64,000 bases of DNA from Lachnospiraceae bacterium (lineage in GTDB: Bacteria; Bacillota; Clostridia; Lachnospirales; Lachnospiraceae), in assembly GCA_031272985.1 (NCBI GenBank), contig JAISSU010000016.1:152201-216200 (forward strand), written 5' to 3'. The notes under the pieces were generated by a model that searched no databases, was not told the DNA's origin, and was given only the letters and a program-made list of their open reading frames with translations. Both the position numbers and the translations under genes were made by a program. Of this stretch, positions 39,487 through 50,151 are shown in pieces. Within the stretch, counting starts at the first letter, position 1; each line of letters begins with the position of its first letter.

Positions 39487-40809
39487 TTAATTCAAACTAC
39501 TCAAAGCAGAAAGTGTATTCATGATTCCGAACTTGGCGTGAGGGTAAGTAAGCCCTCCTTGAAAATATACGGCATAAGGTTCTTTTATAGGAGCGTCGGC
39601 ACTTAGTTCTATAGATGAACCCTGAACAAATGCCCCGGCGGCCATAATGACATCACAATCATAGCCCGGCATCGCCCAAGGCTGCGGCATTAAATGTGAA
39701 TCGACAGGCGCGGCACCCTGTATGGCCTTACAAAATGCTATGACTTTTTCGGCACTGCCTAAATGTACCGCCTGAATTATATCTTTTCTTTCTTCTTTTC
39801 CATCGGGGATTACAAAATAACCCATCTTTTCATAAAGATTTGCGGCTAAAATCGCGCCTTTAAGAGCGCTTCCTACTACGACAGGCGCCATAAACAGTCC
39901 TTGATAAAAGGATTGAATCAGCCCAAGCGAAGGACCTACTTCTCGGCTAAGTCCCGGTGCGCAAAGTCGTACTCCACAAGCTTCGATCAGGTCCTCTTTA
40001 CCGACTATATATCCACCGCACGGCGCCAGTCCTCCGCCCGGATTTTTTATAAGTGAGCCCACCACCACGTCCGCACCGACCTCACTTGGCTCATTAATCT
40101 CAACAAATTCTCCATAGCAATTATCAACCATACATATTATATCGGGCTTTTCTCTCTTTAGTACTGCAATCAGTTCACCTATCTTATCATTGCCGAAGCT
40201 TTGCCTTAGCTGATAACCTTTTGATTTCTGTATAGTCGCAACCTTTGTTTTATCTGTTACAGCTTTTAAAATATTGTCATAATCAAAGTTCCCATCCTCC
40301 TTTAGGGGAATTTCATCATAACCAATGCCAAACTCCGCCAAAGAACCTTTAGAAGGTCTCTTTCCAATAACTTCCTCCAAAGTGTCATAGGGCTTTCCGG
40401 CAGGCGAAAGCAATCTGTCTCCGGGTCTTAAAAGGGCTTGTAAAGTAATTGCCAATGCGTGCGTACCACACGTAATCTGCGGTCTTACCAGTGCGCTTTT
40501 CGTTCTAAAAACATCCGCATAGACCTTTTCTAATGTGTCCCTTCCTAAATCATTATACCCGTAACCACTGCTCTGATTAAAACACGCCTCACTTACTTTG
40601 TTTTTTCGCATGGCATCAACTATTCTTAATTGCCAGTATTCGGAGACATTGTCAATTTTTTCGAAACGTTTTTTAAGCGAGCTTTCAGTTTCCTCGACAA
40701 AATCCACGATTTCTTTGGAAATACCCATTTTTTCGTATTGCAAAAATAACTCTTTTCGAAAATTATCCGATTCCAAAATATTGCTTGAACTTATTTTTTT
40801 GATATCCAT
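39487..40809 (-). CDS. Methionine gamma-lyase-family PLP enzyme (aluminium-resistance type)
   Basis: A 440-residue fold-type I PLP enzyme of the COG4100 'aluminium resistance'/YnbB group. The likely PLP lysine is in QKSKGYQLR (about residue 230). Motifs such as FNQSSGYGYNDLGRD and SLIKNPGGGLAPCGGY are typical of the group. The reaction is not established. It lies next to miaA as in many Clostridia. The predicted ATG has only a weak, distant AAAGG. Confidence 0.88.
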   Translation of the reverse strand: MDIKKISSSNILESDNFRKELFLQYEKMGISKEIVDFVEETESSLKKRFEKIDNVSEYWQLRIVDAMRKNKVSEACFNQSSGYGYNDLGRDTLEKVYADVFRTKSALVRPQITCGTHALAITLQALLRPGDRLLSPAGKPYDTLEEVIGKRPSKGSLAEFGIGYDEIPLKEDGNFDYDNILKAVTDKTKVATIQKSKGYQLRQSFGNDKIGELIAVLKREKPDIICMVDNCYGEFVEINEPSEVGADVVVGSLIKNPGGGLAPCGGYIVGKEDLIEACGVRLCAPGLSREVGPSLGLIQSFYQGLFMAPVVVGSALKGAILAANLYEKMGYFVIPDGKEERKDIIQAVHLGSAEKVIAFCKAIQGAAPVDSHLMPQPWAMPGYDCDVIMAAGAFVQGSSIELSADAPIKEPYAVYFQGGLTYPHAKFGIMNTLSALSSLN

Positions 40810-40947
40810 ATGTTGTATTATTTTAACCTTTCAAATATTATTCTGCTCAAATTAATAAAATTAATCGCACTAAATAGCTTACGAAAATAGTAGTATGAAT
40901 TAATGCCACTATTTTGAATGCGGTTTTATTGTATTTTGACTGTTTTT

Positions 40948-41889
40948 TTATGCTTTTTCTGTGGCTTCTGTATTATTTATTACTTCGACTAAATGATCAA
41001 CGATTTTCTCCTTGTTATACTCAAACTCCTTAATGTTTATCCATATTGCGTCTTTTTCCCTTCGAAACCACGTCAGCTGCCGCTTTGCGTAGTGTCTGGT
41101 GTTTTTCTTTATCAAATCTACCGACTGTTCCAATGTCCAATCTCCATCAATATACGGAATCAGCTCTTTATATCCTATTCCTTGCATGGATACCATTTCC
41201 GGTGTGCATCCTTTTGCATACAATGCCCGCACTTCTCCCACCAATCCCGCATCTATCATCTTATCGACCCTTTCGTCGATACGTGCATACATTGCCTTTC
41301 TATCGTCATATAATACAAAGTACTTAAAATCATAAGGTGAAGCTTTTTCTCTTTCTTTTTTATTGTGTTCAGAAAATGGTCTTCCGGTAAGATTGTAATA
41401 ATCAATTGCCCGTTTTACACGCTTAACGTTATTAGGGTGAATAGCGTCTGCGCTAATAGGATCTACTGCTTTCAAAGTCTCCCAGAGTTTATCTCGAGAT
41501 ACAGACTCATAACCATCGGAATCATTTATTTCGGACGAAATCTCCCCGAACTCACTGTCATAAAGCAATGCATGGATATAAAATCCGGTTCCTCCTGTGA
41601 TAATAGGTATATTCCCTCTGTCAAATATTTCACCCATCGCTTTTAGCGCCATTTCTTTAAAAACAGCTGCCGAAAAAGCTTGGCTTGGCTCTAATACGTC
41701 TAATAGATGATGCTTGATGCCATCCATTTCATTTTCAGTTATTTTCGCGGAACCTATATCCATTCCGATGTAGACCTGCATTGAATCAGCCGAGACTATT
41801 TCTCCGCTAATGCGTTTCGCCAATAAAACTGCGGTTTCGCTTTTTCCCGATGCAGTAGCTCCGCTCAATACCACCAATGGTTTTTTCAT
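40948..41889 (-). CDS. miaA: tRNA dimethylallyltransferase MiaA
   Basis: Prenylates A37 of UNN-reading tRNAs. The 313-residue protein has P-loop SGATASGKSET and the conserved DSMQVYIGMDIGSAK and GGTGFYIHALL segments. Its ATG overlaps the mutL stop (TAATG). MiaB, the next enzyme on the same nucleotide, is in the same gene string (46458-47882), so the ms2i6A37 pathway is complete here. Confidence 0.95.
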   Translation of the reverse strand: MKKPLVVLSGATASGKSETAVLLAKRISGEIVSADSMQVYIGMDIGSAKITENEMDGIKHHLLDVLEPSQAFSAAVFKEMALKAMGEIFDRGNIPIITGGTGFYIHALLYDSEFGEISSEINDSDGYESVSRDKLWETLKAVDPISADAIHPNNVKRVKRAIDYYNLTGRPFSEHNKKEREKASPYDFKYFVLYDDRKAMYARIDERVDKMIDAGLVGEVRALYAKGCTPEMVSMQGIGYKELIPYIDGDWTLEQSVDLIKKNTRHYAKRQLTWFRREKDAIWINIKEFEYNKEKIVDHLVEVINNTEATEKA

Positions 41890-43799
41890 TAAATTATCCT
41901 CTTAAAGCGTTTTTCAAGCTCTCTTTTTGACATAGCCAATATAGTAGGTCTGCCGTGCGGACAATTATAAGGATTCTCCAGTTCCAGCAGATTGCCTATC
42001 ATTTCCTGTACTTCCTTTTCAGACATTTCACGGCTTCCCTTAACAGCAGCCTTGCATGAAATAGAAGCGAGTTTTTCATCTATGGAATCAGGATTAAGTG
42101 AGCTGCAAGCTTCTTCAGACAATCCGTCAATTATTTCAATAAAAAGGTCTTTGCTATTTAAGCTGTATAGATTTCCCGGAACTGCACGTATTGCGTAAGA
42201 ATTCTCACCAAAGTCTTCCATCTCGAATCCTAATCTTGTAAAAGAATCCATATGTTGTTCCAAAATGTCAGCCTCTCTTAAAGTCAATTGCAAAACCAAA
42301 GGCGGCAATAGCTGTTGAGACGTATGGCTTTTTTCGCGCAGTGCCTTTAACGTTTGCTCGTATAAAATTCTCTCATGCGCAGCATGTTGATCTATTATAT
42401 AAAACTGATCTTTAAATTCAATTAACCAGTAAGTAGAAAACACCTGTCCGATTATTCTATGGAATTTCCTTGCGTCTTCTCTTAAGAACGGCAGTTCATC
42501 AGGAGCTTCTTTATTTGTTTCTTTTGGGGTTTCAGAAGCGGTTTCACCGGAATAATACGCCCTGACACGCTCTTTCATTCGTTCAGTGTAGTATTCGACA
42601 TCTCTTTTATTGTTATCATGAAATCCTGTATTCCCGGAATCTTGTTTTGCGTTATTGACGGTATTTTCTTTCTTGTTAATATTTGGAGTAAAATTATTTT
42701 CGTTAATTTTCGGCTCGCTTGTTGTATACTTGTTTTCTTCTCTTAAGAATGATTCGTTTCGAATAACTTTATCAGGTTTGTTACTCCAAAGGTCTGCCTC
42801 ATTAATCAGAACCTGACTCTTAAGCGATGCTGTTACGATATCGAAAACAGCTTGATAAACGGCTTGGGGTGATTTAAAACGCACTTCTGTCTTTGCAGGG
42901 TGAACATTAACATCCAAATCTTCGCCTGAAAGCGAAATGTGGAGCACAACCATCGGGAATCTGTGCTGCATGGAATAGTTTTTATATGCGTCCTCAACCG
43001 CCTTTGAAAGCAATTGACTCTTAATCATTCTGCCATTTACAATAAAGTGTTCAAAGGCTCTGTTTCCCCTCGAAATCGACGGCTTTGCAATTAGTCCTTT
43101 AATCGATGATTTTTCATCTGCATTAATCAATTCTATACAGGCATTAGCAACGTCTCTACCATATACCTGATAAACAATGTCTTTCAGATTATTATTTCCC
43201 GATGTATGAAGTTTTTCCTCGCGATTATTGATGAAACTAAATGACACATGCGGTTTTGACAATGCAAGTCCAATTAGCAAATCATAAATCATAGCTGATT
43301 CTGTCATCGGAGTTTTTAGGAATTTGCGTCTGGCAGGAGTATTGTAGAATAATTGTCTAATACAAAAAGTCGAACCATCCGGACTGCCGCTCTCGCTTAA
43401 ATTTTCCTCAACTCCTCCGGCAATCTTATAAGATGACCCGAAGCTCTCCTCCCTTGTCTTTGTAAAAAGCTCGACGTGTGAAACCGCAGCAATACTGGCG
43501 AGTGCCTCACCGCGAAAACCGAGAGTTTTTATGCCAAATAAATCTTTGTCTGATTCAATCTTGCTCGTTGCGTGGCGTAAAAAAGCAGTAGGTACCTCAT
43601 CTGCCGGAATGCCTCTTCCGTTATCAGTTACTCTGATATATGATATACCGCCTTCTTCTATTTCAACAACAATCCTCGTTGCTGCTGCGTCTACCGCATT
43701 TTCGACTAATTCCTTTATAACCGAAGCAGGGCGTTCTATTACCTCGCCTGCGGCAATTTTATTTATTGTTGTCTCATCTAATACTTTAATCCTGTCCAT
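41889..43799 (-). CDS. mutL: DNA mismatch repair protein MutL
   Basis: GHKL ATPase with C-terminal endonuclease domain, 636 residues from ATG 43799 (AAAGGA upstream). Landmarks are KIAAGEVIERP, DNGRGIP and GFRGEAL in the N-terminal domain. The endonuclease motif is DQHAAHERILYE and the C-terminal metal motif is CPHGRPT. The presence of these implies nicking activity, as in MutH-less bacteria. A low-complexity linker runs about residues 345-430. It follows mutS within one operon. Confidence 0.96.
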   Translation of the reverse strand: MDRIKVLDETTINKIAAGEVIERPASVIKELVENAVDAAATRIVVEIEEGGISYIRVTDNGRGIPADEVPTAFLRHATSKIESDKDLFGIKTLGFRGEALASIAAVSHVELFTKTREESFGSSYKIAGGVEENLSESGSPDGSTFCIRQLFYNTPARRKFLKTPMTESAMIYDLLIGLALSKPHVSFSFINNREEKLHTSGNNNLKDIVYQVYGRDVANACIELINADEKSSIKGLIAKPSISRGNRAFEHFIVNGRMIKSQLLSKAVEDAYKNYSMQHRFPMVVLHISLSGEDLDVNVHPAKTEVRFKSPQAVYQAVFDIVTASLKSQVLINEADLWSNKPDKVIRNESFLREENKYTTSEPKINENNFTPNINKKENTVNNAKQDSGNTGFHDNNKRDVEYYTERMKERVRAYYSGETASETPKETNKEAPDELPFLREDARKFHRIIGQVFSTYWLIEFKDQFYIIDQHAAHERILYEQTLKALREKSHTSQQLLPPLVLQLTLREADILEQHMDSFTRLGFEMEDFGENSYAIRAVPGNLYSLNSKDLFIEIIDGLSEEACSSLNPDSIDEKLASISCKAAVKGSREMSEKEVQEMIGNLLELENPYNCPHGRPTILAMSKRELEKRFKRII

Positions 43800-43819
43800 C
43801 GAGTTCCTTTCTGCTTGTC

Positions 43820-46465
43820 TTACCACCGATTCTTTAGCTTGTTTTGAAACCTGTTAAGGGTGTTAAGTGCTTCAAGCGGCGTCAGATTCGATATATCCAA
43901 TTCTTTGAGCTCATTTAATATGTCGTCATCCTTAACTACGTCCATTAAAGACATCTGCGCCATATCCACTTCATCGAATTTTCGTGCCTTCTTTTTTGTA
44001 ATATTATTCTGAACAGTAAGGTTCTTTACTCCCGCAACGATATCCGCGCCGCTTAATTCCTCGACAATATCCTTTGCCCGCTCAATAACTTCTTTAGGGA
44101 CCCCCGCAAGCTTTGCTACCTGAATGCCATAACTTTTGTCGGCCCCGCCCTTTACTATTTTCCTCAGAAATACAATATCTTCACCATTTTCCTTGACTGC
44201 TATACAGTAATTGTTGACACCGTCGATCTTTCCTTCCAATTCTGTTAATTCGTGATAATGTGTGGCAAATAGCGTTTTTGCTCCGCAAAGTCTACCTTTG
44301 CTGATAAATTCGACTACTGCCCAGGCAATACTCAATCCGTCAAAAGTACTCGTCCCTCGTCCGATTTCATCTAAAATCAAAAGGCTTTTAGAAGTGGCAT
44401 TTCTCAATATATTGGCGACCTCTGTCATTTCCACCATAAAAGTGCTCTTTCCCGAAGCAAGATCATCTGAAGCTCCTACTCTGGTGAAAATTCTGTCAAC
44501 CAAACATAAATCTGCGCTTTTGGCAGGGACAAATGAGCCAATCTGAGCCATAAGACTGATTAGTGCACTCTGACGCATATAGGTAGATTTTCCGGCCATG
44601 TTTGGTCCTGTAATGATTGAAATTCTATTCTTTTTGCCGTTCAGGAATGTATCATTAGCTACAAAAAGCCTGTTTGGTATCATCAATTCTACTACAGGGT
44701 GTCTGCCATCTTTAATCTCAATAGTGTCATTGCTATTAAGTTTGGGTCTGACATAATTATTTTTTTCCGCCACAAAAGCGAGCGAACTTAACGCGTCGAG
44801 AATTGCCAAGTCTTTTGCACTCGCCAAAATCCTCCCGGCTTCTTTTTCTATATTATCTCTGATTTCACAATACAATTCGTATTCCAGTGCGTATAGTCTG
44901 TCCTGAGCGCCTAAAATAGTCTCCTCAAGCTCTTTTAACTTCGGTATTGTATAGCGTTCGGCATTGCTCAAGGTCTGTTTTCTGATATAATCATCCGGTA
45001 CTTTATCTTTATAAGTGTTTGTTATTTCGATGTAATAGCCGAAAACTCGATTAAATCTTATTCTAAGCGACGGAATCCCTGTTTTATTCTTTTCGATTGT
45101 TTCAAGTTCCATCAACCAGTCTTTTCCGTCGGTTTTGGCAAGTCTCAATCTGTCAACCTCTTCATTGAAGCCGTCATTGATTATTCCGCCTTCCTTCATT
45201 GCCATAGGCGCTTCTTCATTAATTGCGCCGCGAATCATAGAATAAATGTCTTCCAAAGTGTCAAACCGTTCATACATATCCTGTAATAATGGGCTTTTCG
45301 CATCCGAAAGAAGTACTTTAATATGCGGCAACATAGAAAGAGATGAGGCAATAGCTAATATATCTCTTGGGTTAGCGGATTTATAGGATATTTTCCCAAG
45401 AAGTCTCTCTAAATCATAAACCGGCGCTAAATACTCTTTCAGTTCTTCCCTGAAAATAGCTCCGAGATAAAACTCCTCGACACAGTCTAATCTGGCATTT
45501 ATCAACTTAGCATCAACCAGTGGTTGCTCAACAAATTTTCGTAAAGTCCTCGCTCCCATTGCAGTTCTGGTCTTATCCAGCACCCATAACAGTGAACCCT
45601 TTTTTTCCTTTTCACGGATAGTTTCACAAAGCTCCAGATTACGTCTGGTAGCAGAATCAAGCAGCATATACTTCCCGTTTTGATAAACATTGAGGTTTAA
45701 AATATGGGCTAAATCCTGCTTTTGAGTCTCTTTCAGATATAGCATCAGACCTCCCGCAGCCATTATCCGACCATCGGATGAATTTAACCCTAAAGCCTCA
45801 ATACTATTGACACCAAAATGATCGCATAATGCATCTACACAGAGTCTATCATCTGTATACCAGGAATCTATTGTATTGACGACGATGTTAAGCCTTTCCT
45901 TGAGTTCGTCAATATTGAAACCACTTAAATAGAAAGTTTCGTCGCATATCAGTTCCGTCGGTTGCAGCTTGCACATTTCATCCAACAGATTTTCAGCATT
46001 CTCGACTTCTGTAACCGAAAACTCGCCGGTCGTAATATCCGCTACAGCTAAACTAAATCGATTCATTGCGTAGGTTACGCAAGCAAGGTAATTATTCTTT
46101 GTCTCATCAAGGGCGGCTAAATCCAGATTAGTCCCCGGGGTGACTATGCGGACGACCTCACGTCTGACAATTCCTTTTACTAAAGCAGGGTCTTCCATCT
46201 GTTCGCATATGGCGACTTTATAGCCTTTTGTAATGAGTCTGCTTAAATATGAATCCACCGCGTGATAAGGGACGCCGCACATAGGAGCGCGCTCATCCAA
46301 ACCACAGCTCTTCCCTGTGAGTGTCAAATCCAGCTCTTTAGAAACAGTCTTCGCATCATCGAAGAACATTTCATAAAAATCGCCCAGACGGTAAAATACT
46401 ATGCAGTCGGGGTGCTCTTTTTTAGTTTCTAAATACTGTTGCATCATCGGTGACAGTTCAGACAC
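43820..46465 (-). CDS. mutS: DNA mismatch repair protein MutS
   Basis: Mismatch-recognition ATPase, 881 residues. The N-terminal mismatch-binding Phe-x-Glu is in RLGDFYEMF (about residues 26-34), Walker A is GPNMAGKSTYMRQ and the DEIGRGTSTFDG Walker B follows. A GTG start (46465) behind GAGG overlaps the miaB stop by 8 bases. The order miaB-mutS-mutL-miaA indicates one operon. Confidence 0.97.
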   Translation of the reverse strand: MSELSPMMQQYLETKKEHPDCIVFYRLGDFYEMFFDDAKTVSKELDLTLTGKSCGLDERAPMCGVPYHAVDSYLSRLITKGYKVAICEQMEDPALVKGIVRREVVRIVTPGTNLDLAALDETKNNYLACVTYAMNRFSLAVADITTGEFSVTEVENAENLLDEMCKLQPTELICDETFYLSGFNIDELKERLNIVVNTIDSWYTDDRLCVDALCDHFGVNSIEALGLNSSDGRIMAAGGLMLYLKETQKQDLAHILNLNVYQNGKYMLLDSATRRNLELCETIREKEKKGSLLWVLDKTRTAMGARTLRKFVEQPLVDAKLINARLDCVEEFYLGAIFREELKEYLAPVYDLERLLGKISYKSANPRDILAIASSLSMLPHIKVLLSDAKSPLLQDMYERFDTLEDIYSMIRGAINEEAPMAMKEGGIINDGFNEEVDRLRLAKTDGKDWLMELETIEKNKTGIPSLRIRFNRVFGYYIEITNTYKDKVPDDYIRKQTLSNAERYTIPKLKELEETILGAQDRLYALEYELYCEIRDNIEKEAGRILASAKDLAILDALSSLAFVAEKNNYVRPKLNSNDTIEIKDGRHPVVELMIPNRLFVANDTFLNGKKNRISIITGPNMAGKSTYMRQSALISLMAQIGSFVPAKSADLCLVDRIFTRVGASDDLASGKSTFMVEMTEVANILRNATSKSLLILDEIGRGTSTFDGLSIAWAVVEFISKGRLCGAKTLFATHYHELTELEGKIDGVNNYCIAVKENGEDIVFLRKIVKGGADKSYGIQVAKLAGVPKEVIERAKDIVEELSGADIVAGVKNLTVQNNITKKKARKFDEVDMAQMSLMDVVKDDDILNELKELDISNLTPLEALNTLNRFQNKLKNRW

Positions 46466-47882
46466 TTGCTACCTCACATTCACTAACCATTTCGCCGAAA
46501 TAATAAAAGCTCTTGCACTTAGTAAGTCTAACCATACAAAATTTTCCGATAAATTCGGCTCCTCCCGTGAAATGCACCTGCAGATTATTATCAAGCCTCC
46601 CTGTAAGCATTGTCTGATCGTGATCGCTTACAGTCTCTGCAAGTACCGAGAAGGTTTCGCCAATAAATTTTTCACATTGCGCTGTGGCAGTTTCCCCGAT
46701 TACTTTTAGGAGTTTATCAAATCTATTTTTTACAATATCGGCGCTTATTTGATTTTCCATTGCTGCCGCCGCAGTACCTGTCCTCTTTGAATATATAAAA
46801 GTAAAAGCACTTGTGAATCCGGCTTTTCTTATTACATCCAGCGTCTCCTCAAAGTCCTCGTCTGTTTCACCCGGGAAACCCACTATAATATCAGTCGTAA
46901 GGGCGATATCAGGCATTGCTTGCCTTAATTTATCCACCAACTTCAAGTAATCTTCCTTCGTGTACTTACGGTTCATTGCCTTCAGTACACGTGTACTGCC
47001 CGATTGAAGCGGCAGATGCAGATGTCGGCAAATCTTATCCGACTTACTCATTACAGAAATAAGCTCATCGGACAAATCCTTCGGGTGAGAGGTCATAAAG
47101 CGGATTCTTTTTATACCTTCAATCTTTTCAACCCCTTTTAACAATTGAGCAAAGCTCATAGGAAAATCAAGCGTTTTACCGTATGAATTGACATTCTGTC
47201 CCAGAAGCATGACTTCTACGACCCCATTATCAGCCAATTCTTTAATCTCATTTAAAATATCTTCGGGTTTTCTGCTCCTTTCCCTCCCTCTGACATAAGG
47301 TACTATGCAGTAGCTGCAGAAATTATCGCAGCCAAACATAATATTAACACCTGATTTAAAGGAATACGTCTTTTTTTGCGGCAATTCCTCGACGATTTCC
47401 TTCGGTTTATCCCAAATATCAATCACAGTATTTTTTGAATTTAATGATTCATATAATAATTCCGCAAACTTATAAATATTGTGAGTGCCAAAGATTAAGT
47501 CGACAAAAGGATAGCTTTTCTTAATCTTCTCTATAACGGGAGTCTCCTGCATCATACAACCACATAATGCAATCATAAGTTCCGGCCGCTTCTTTTTTAA
47601 TGGTTTTAGTTGTCCCAATCTCCCATAAAGTCGTGTGTTCGCATTCTCACGGACGGTACAAGTGTTAAAAATAACAAAATCCGCCTCACCCTCAGGCGCT
47701 GTAACAAATCCCGATCTTTCAAGAACGCCTCGCAGCTTCTCGGAATCATTAGCATTCATCTGGCAGCCGAAAGTAACCACACAATATGTTAGTTCGCGAC
47801 CGAGTTTATTTGCTCTATTATCCGTTATATCTTTTATTCTATTGATATATTCCAACTGTTTTTCAGACTCAAACATTTCCAT
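46458..47882 (-). CDS. miaB: tRNA-2-methylthio-N6-dimethylallyladenosine synthase MiaB
   Basis: Radical-SAM methylthiotransferase. I choose ATG 47882, two bases after the flippase stop and behind AAAGAG, giving 474 residues. The N-terminal UPF0004 cluster Cys residues (TFGCQMN, VRE region and CGCMMQ) and the radical-SAM triad CDNFCSYC are present, followed by a C-terminal TRAM domain. It opens a run with mutS, mutL and miaA. Confidence 0.96.
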   Translation of the reverse strand: MEMFESEKQLEYINRIKDITDNRANKLGRELTYCVVTFGCQMNANDSEKLRGVLERSGFVTAPEGEADFVIFNTCTVRENANTRLYGRLGQLKPLKKKRPELMIALCGCMMQETPVIEKIKKSYPFVDLIFGTHNIYKFAELLYESLNSKNTVIDIWDKPKEIVEELPQKKTYSFKSGVNIMFGCDNFCSYCIVPYVRGRERSRKPEDILNEIKELADNGVVEVMLLGQNVNSYGKTLDFPMSFAQLLKGVEKIEGIKRIRFMTSHPKDLSDELISVMSKSDKICRHLHLPLQSGSTRVLKAMNRKYTKEDYLKLVDKLRQAMPDIALTTDIIVGFPGETDEDFEETLDVIRKAGFTSAFTFIYSKRTGTAAAAMENQISADIVKNRFDKLLKVIGETATAQCEKFIGETFSVLAETVSDHDQTMLTGRLDNNLQVHFTGGAEFIGKFCMVRLTKCKSFYYFGEMVSECEVASV

Positions 47883-47884
47883 AT

Positions 47885-49540
47885 CTACTCTTTCAATAAG
47901 TGTAATTTTCGGCACAACGCCGCAATACTTTGACCTTTCGGCATATCAAGGATTTCATTTTCCCGCAAAGCGCCGGAACGAAGTAATAATATCAGGTAAG
48001 TCAAAACTGATATCAAAAGTGCGAATACAGTACATACTTTATCGGCCATGAAAAGCCCGCCTAAAATACGCACCAGGATAGCCGCCACTGCCATACCTAG
48101 CGACGACAGAATAGGCATAAGAAATGTACGTCGCTGCTCCTGAACATAACCTACCCTTTCCCTAAGCGCGTGTGCATTTAATATACATATAACTACCGAG
48201 AATATTATTTTGCTTGCCACAACAGCGAAAATATTCAGCTTAAATATAACTAAGAGCAAAAACAGCGAGACCACGTGAATTATCAGAGATAATGCAGCGT
48301 TTTTGACAGGTGTCATCATATCATCGAGTCCCTGCAGTACCGAGTTTGTTACAGTTGAGAGGCAAAAGAATATGACAGAAATCGCGCCGATTTGAAGCAT
48401 CAGGGCAGCTTTGGCATTATCCTCCGCCGTAAACAATAAATCAAGTATCGGACGTGCAAGCACAATAAAACCCACCGCACTCGGGATTGCGATCAGCATA
48501 TTAAAGCGGGTAACACTTTGAATTTTGCGGTGAATCTGCTTTCTATTGCCTGTTTTAGCAGTAGCAACGAGACTCGGAATAACCGCCGCAGCTAAAGCAG
48601 TGGAAATCGAGAGTGGGACATTTATCAAAGTGCTGTATTGCCCGCCCAATATTCCTAACATTGAAGCGTATTCCACTTCAGGAACACCTTGAACGTCCAT
48701 AATTCGATTAAATATAGCACTGTCAACAAAATCACTGATATTATATACGGTTGCGCTTAATAGAACCGGAGCAATTGTGGATAACAAAATCTGAATAATA
48801 TACCCATATCTTTCTCTGGGCTTACCTTTGTCGGTTTTCATTTTCTTGCGGTAAAGCTTTCTATAAGCGAAAAAAGTCAATAACAAAAAAGCGAGTGCCA
48901 TGACCGCTCCGAGTACGGTACCAATTGTGCCTCCAGCCGCGGCATAAGCAGGTCCGTAGGAGACCGAGCCTTTTTCTGCGGCGATTTTCTCACCGGTTTT
49001 TAATAGAACGATTGCTCCAATAATACTCGCAGCAGCATTCACAATCTGCTCAAGTACCTGAGAGACGGCTGTAGGCACCATGGAGCCGTTCCCTTGGAAA
49101 AACCCGCGCATAACTCCTAAGACTGCCACCACCAGAATACAAGGCGCGAGCACACGTAAAGCATAAACGCTTAATTCCAGCGACATCATGTCAGAGGCTA
49201 TTGACTTAGCAAAAACGAAAATGACTATCGATACAGCTCCACCCGCGACGATCGAAAAAACTACCGCGCCCTTAAACACCCTGTAGGCATTTTTATATTC
49301 GCCTGTGGCGATTCTTGCGGAGACTAATTTTGAAACTGCCAATGGCAGGCTGTAAGAAGTAAGTGTAAGCGCAACAATATAAATGAAAAACGCGACATTA
49401 TAGTAACCCATGCCTTCATTGCCCACGATGTTTACCAAGGGCACGCGATATACGATTCCGATAATTTTTGTAAGAACTCCGGCAAATGCTAAAATACTTC
49501 CCTGAACCAGAAAATTCTTATCCTTGCGTTTTTTGGCCAT
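47885..49540 (-). CDS. Polysaccharide/lipid flippase (SpoVB/MurJ-type, MOP family)
   Basis: A 551-residue integral membrane protein with about 14 predicted helices, of the MATE/MVF (MOP) superfamily. The N-terminal GSILAFAGVLTKIIGIVYRV pattern is typical of the SpoVB-like proteins of Firmicutes. It likely flips lipid-linked cell-wall precursor; MurJ function is possible but unproven. The ribosome-binding site is weak. The stop is 2 bases from the miaB start. Confidence 0.88.
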   Translation of the reverse strand: MAKKRKDKNFLVQGSILAFAGVLTKIIGIVYRVPLVNIVGNEGMGYYNVAFFIYIVALTLTSYSLPLAVSKLVSARIATGEYKNAYRVFKGAVVFSIVAGGAVSIVIFVFAKSIASDMMSLELSVYALRVLAPCILVVAVLGVMRGFFQGNGSMVPTAVSQVLEQIVNAAASIIGAIVLLKTGEKIAAEKGSVSYGPAYAAAGGTIGTVLGAVMALAFLLLTFFAYRKLYRKKMKTDKGKPRERYGYIIQILLSTIAPVLLSATVYNISDFVDSAIFNRIMDVQGVPEVEYASMLGILGGQYSTLINVPLSISTALAAAVIPSLVATAKTGNRKQIHRKIQSVTRFNMLIAIPSAVGFIVLARPILDLLFTAEDNAKAALMLQIGAISVIFFCLSTVTNSVLQGLDDMMTPVKNAALSLIIHVVSLFLLLVIFKLNIFAVVASKIIFSVVICILNAHALRERVGYVQEQRRTFLMPILSSLGMAVAAILVRILGGLFMADKVCTVFALLISVLTYLILLLRSGALRENEILDMPKGQSIAALCRKLHLLKE

Positions 49541-49591
49541 ATAAAACCCATTTTACTTATTTTAATTCCAGTATTAATGATATATCTATGA

Positions 49592-50086
49592 TTAACGACC
49601 GATACCTAAATCGTCGAGAATTTGCTCCTGTTTGTTTTCCATTATCAATCTTTCATCATCATTTTCATGGTCATATCCGCATAAATGTAATAAAGAATGT
49701 GCAATCAGGAACGCAAATTCTCTTTCCACACCGTGTCCGTAATTCTCGGCTTGTAATAATACCATGTTCTTGGAAATCGCTATATCACCCAGCAAAAGCT
49801 CACCTGATTCAGGATTAAACGATGCAATGCTCTCATCAAAATCATCAAAGCCGCCACCATTTCGGAACACATTTAGCGGAAATGACAAAACATCCGTTTC
49901 TGAATCAATACCCCGAAAAGTACTGTTTAATTCGCGAATATCCTCACCATCAGTTAATAATAAACAGATTTCCGCCTCATAGGGACATTTGACAAAATCC
50001 AGTCCATAATCCAGCACCCTTTTTGCGAGGGGCTTCCAATCAATACCGATGTGTTCAATTCCTTCTTCTGTCATGTTGTAGGTCAT
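49592..50086 (-). CDS. ybeY: Endoribonuclease YbeY
   Basis: Single-strand endoribonuclease in 16S rRNA maturation and ribosome quality control. The 164-residue protein has the zinc site HSLLHLCGYDH (H-x3-H-x5-H) near residues 129-139. It follows phoH by about 65 bases, the usual Firmicutes order phoH-ybeY. Confidence 0.94.
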   Translation of the reverse strand: MTYNMTEEGIEHIGIDWKPLAKRVLDYGLDFVKCPYEAEICLLLTDGEDIRELNSTFRGIDSETDVLSFPLNVFRNGGGFDDFDESIASFNPESGELLLGDIAISKNMVLLQAENYGHGVEREFAFLIAHSLLHLCGYDHENDDERLIMENKQEQILDDLGIGR

Positions 50087-50151
50087 AATTCAATTAATTC
50101 CATGTAATTACACATATGTCGTTCACATCTGTTTGCGGGACGCTGCGTCCC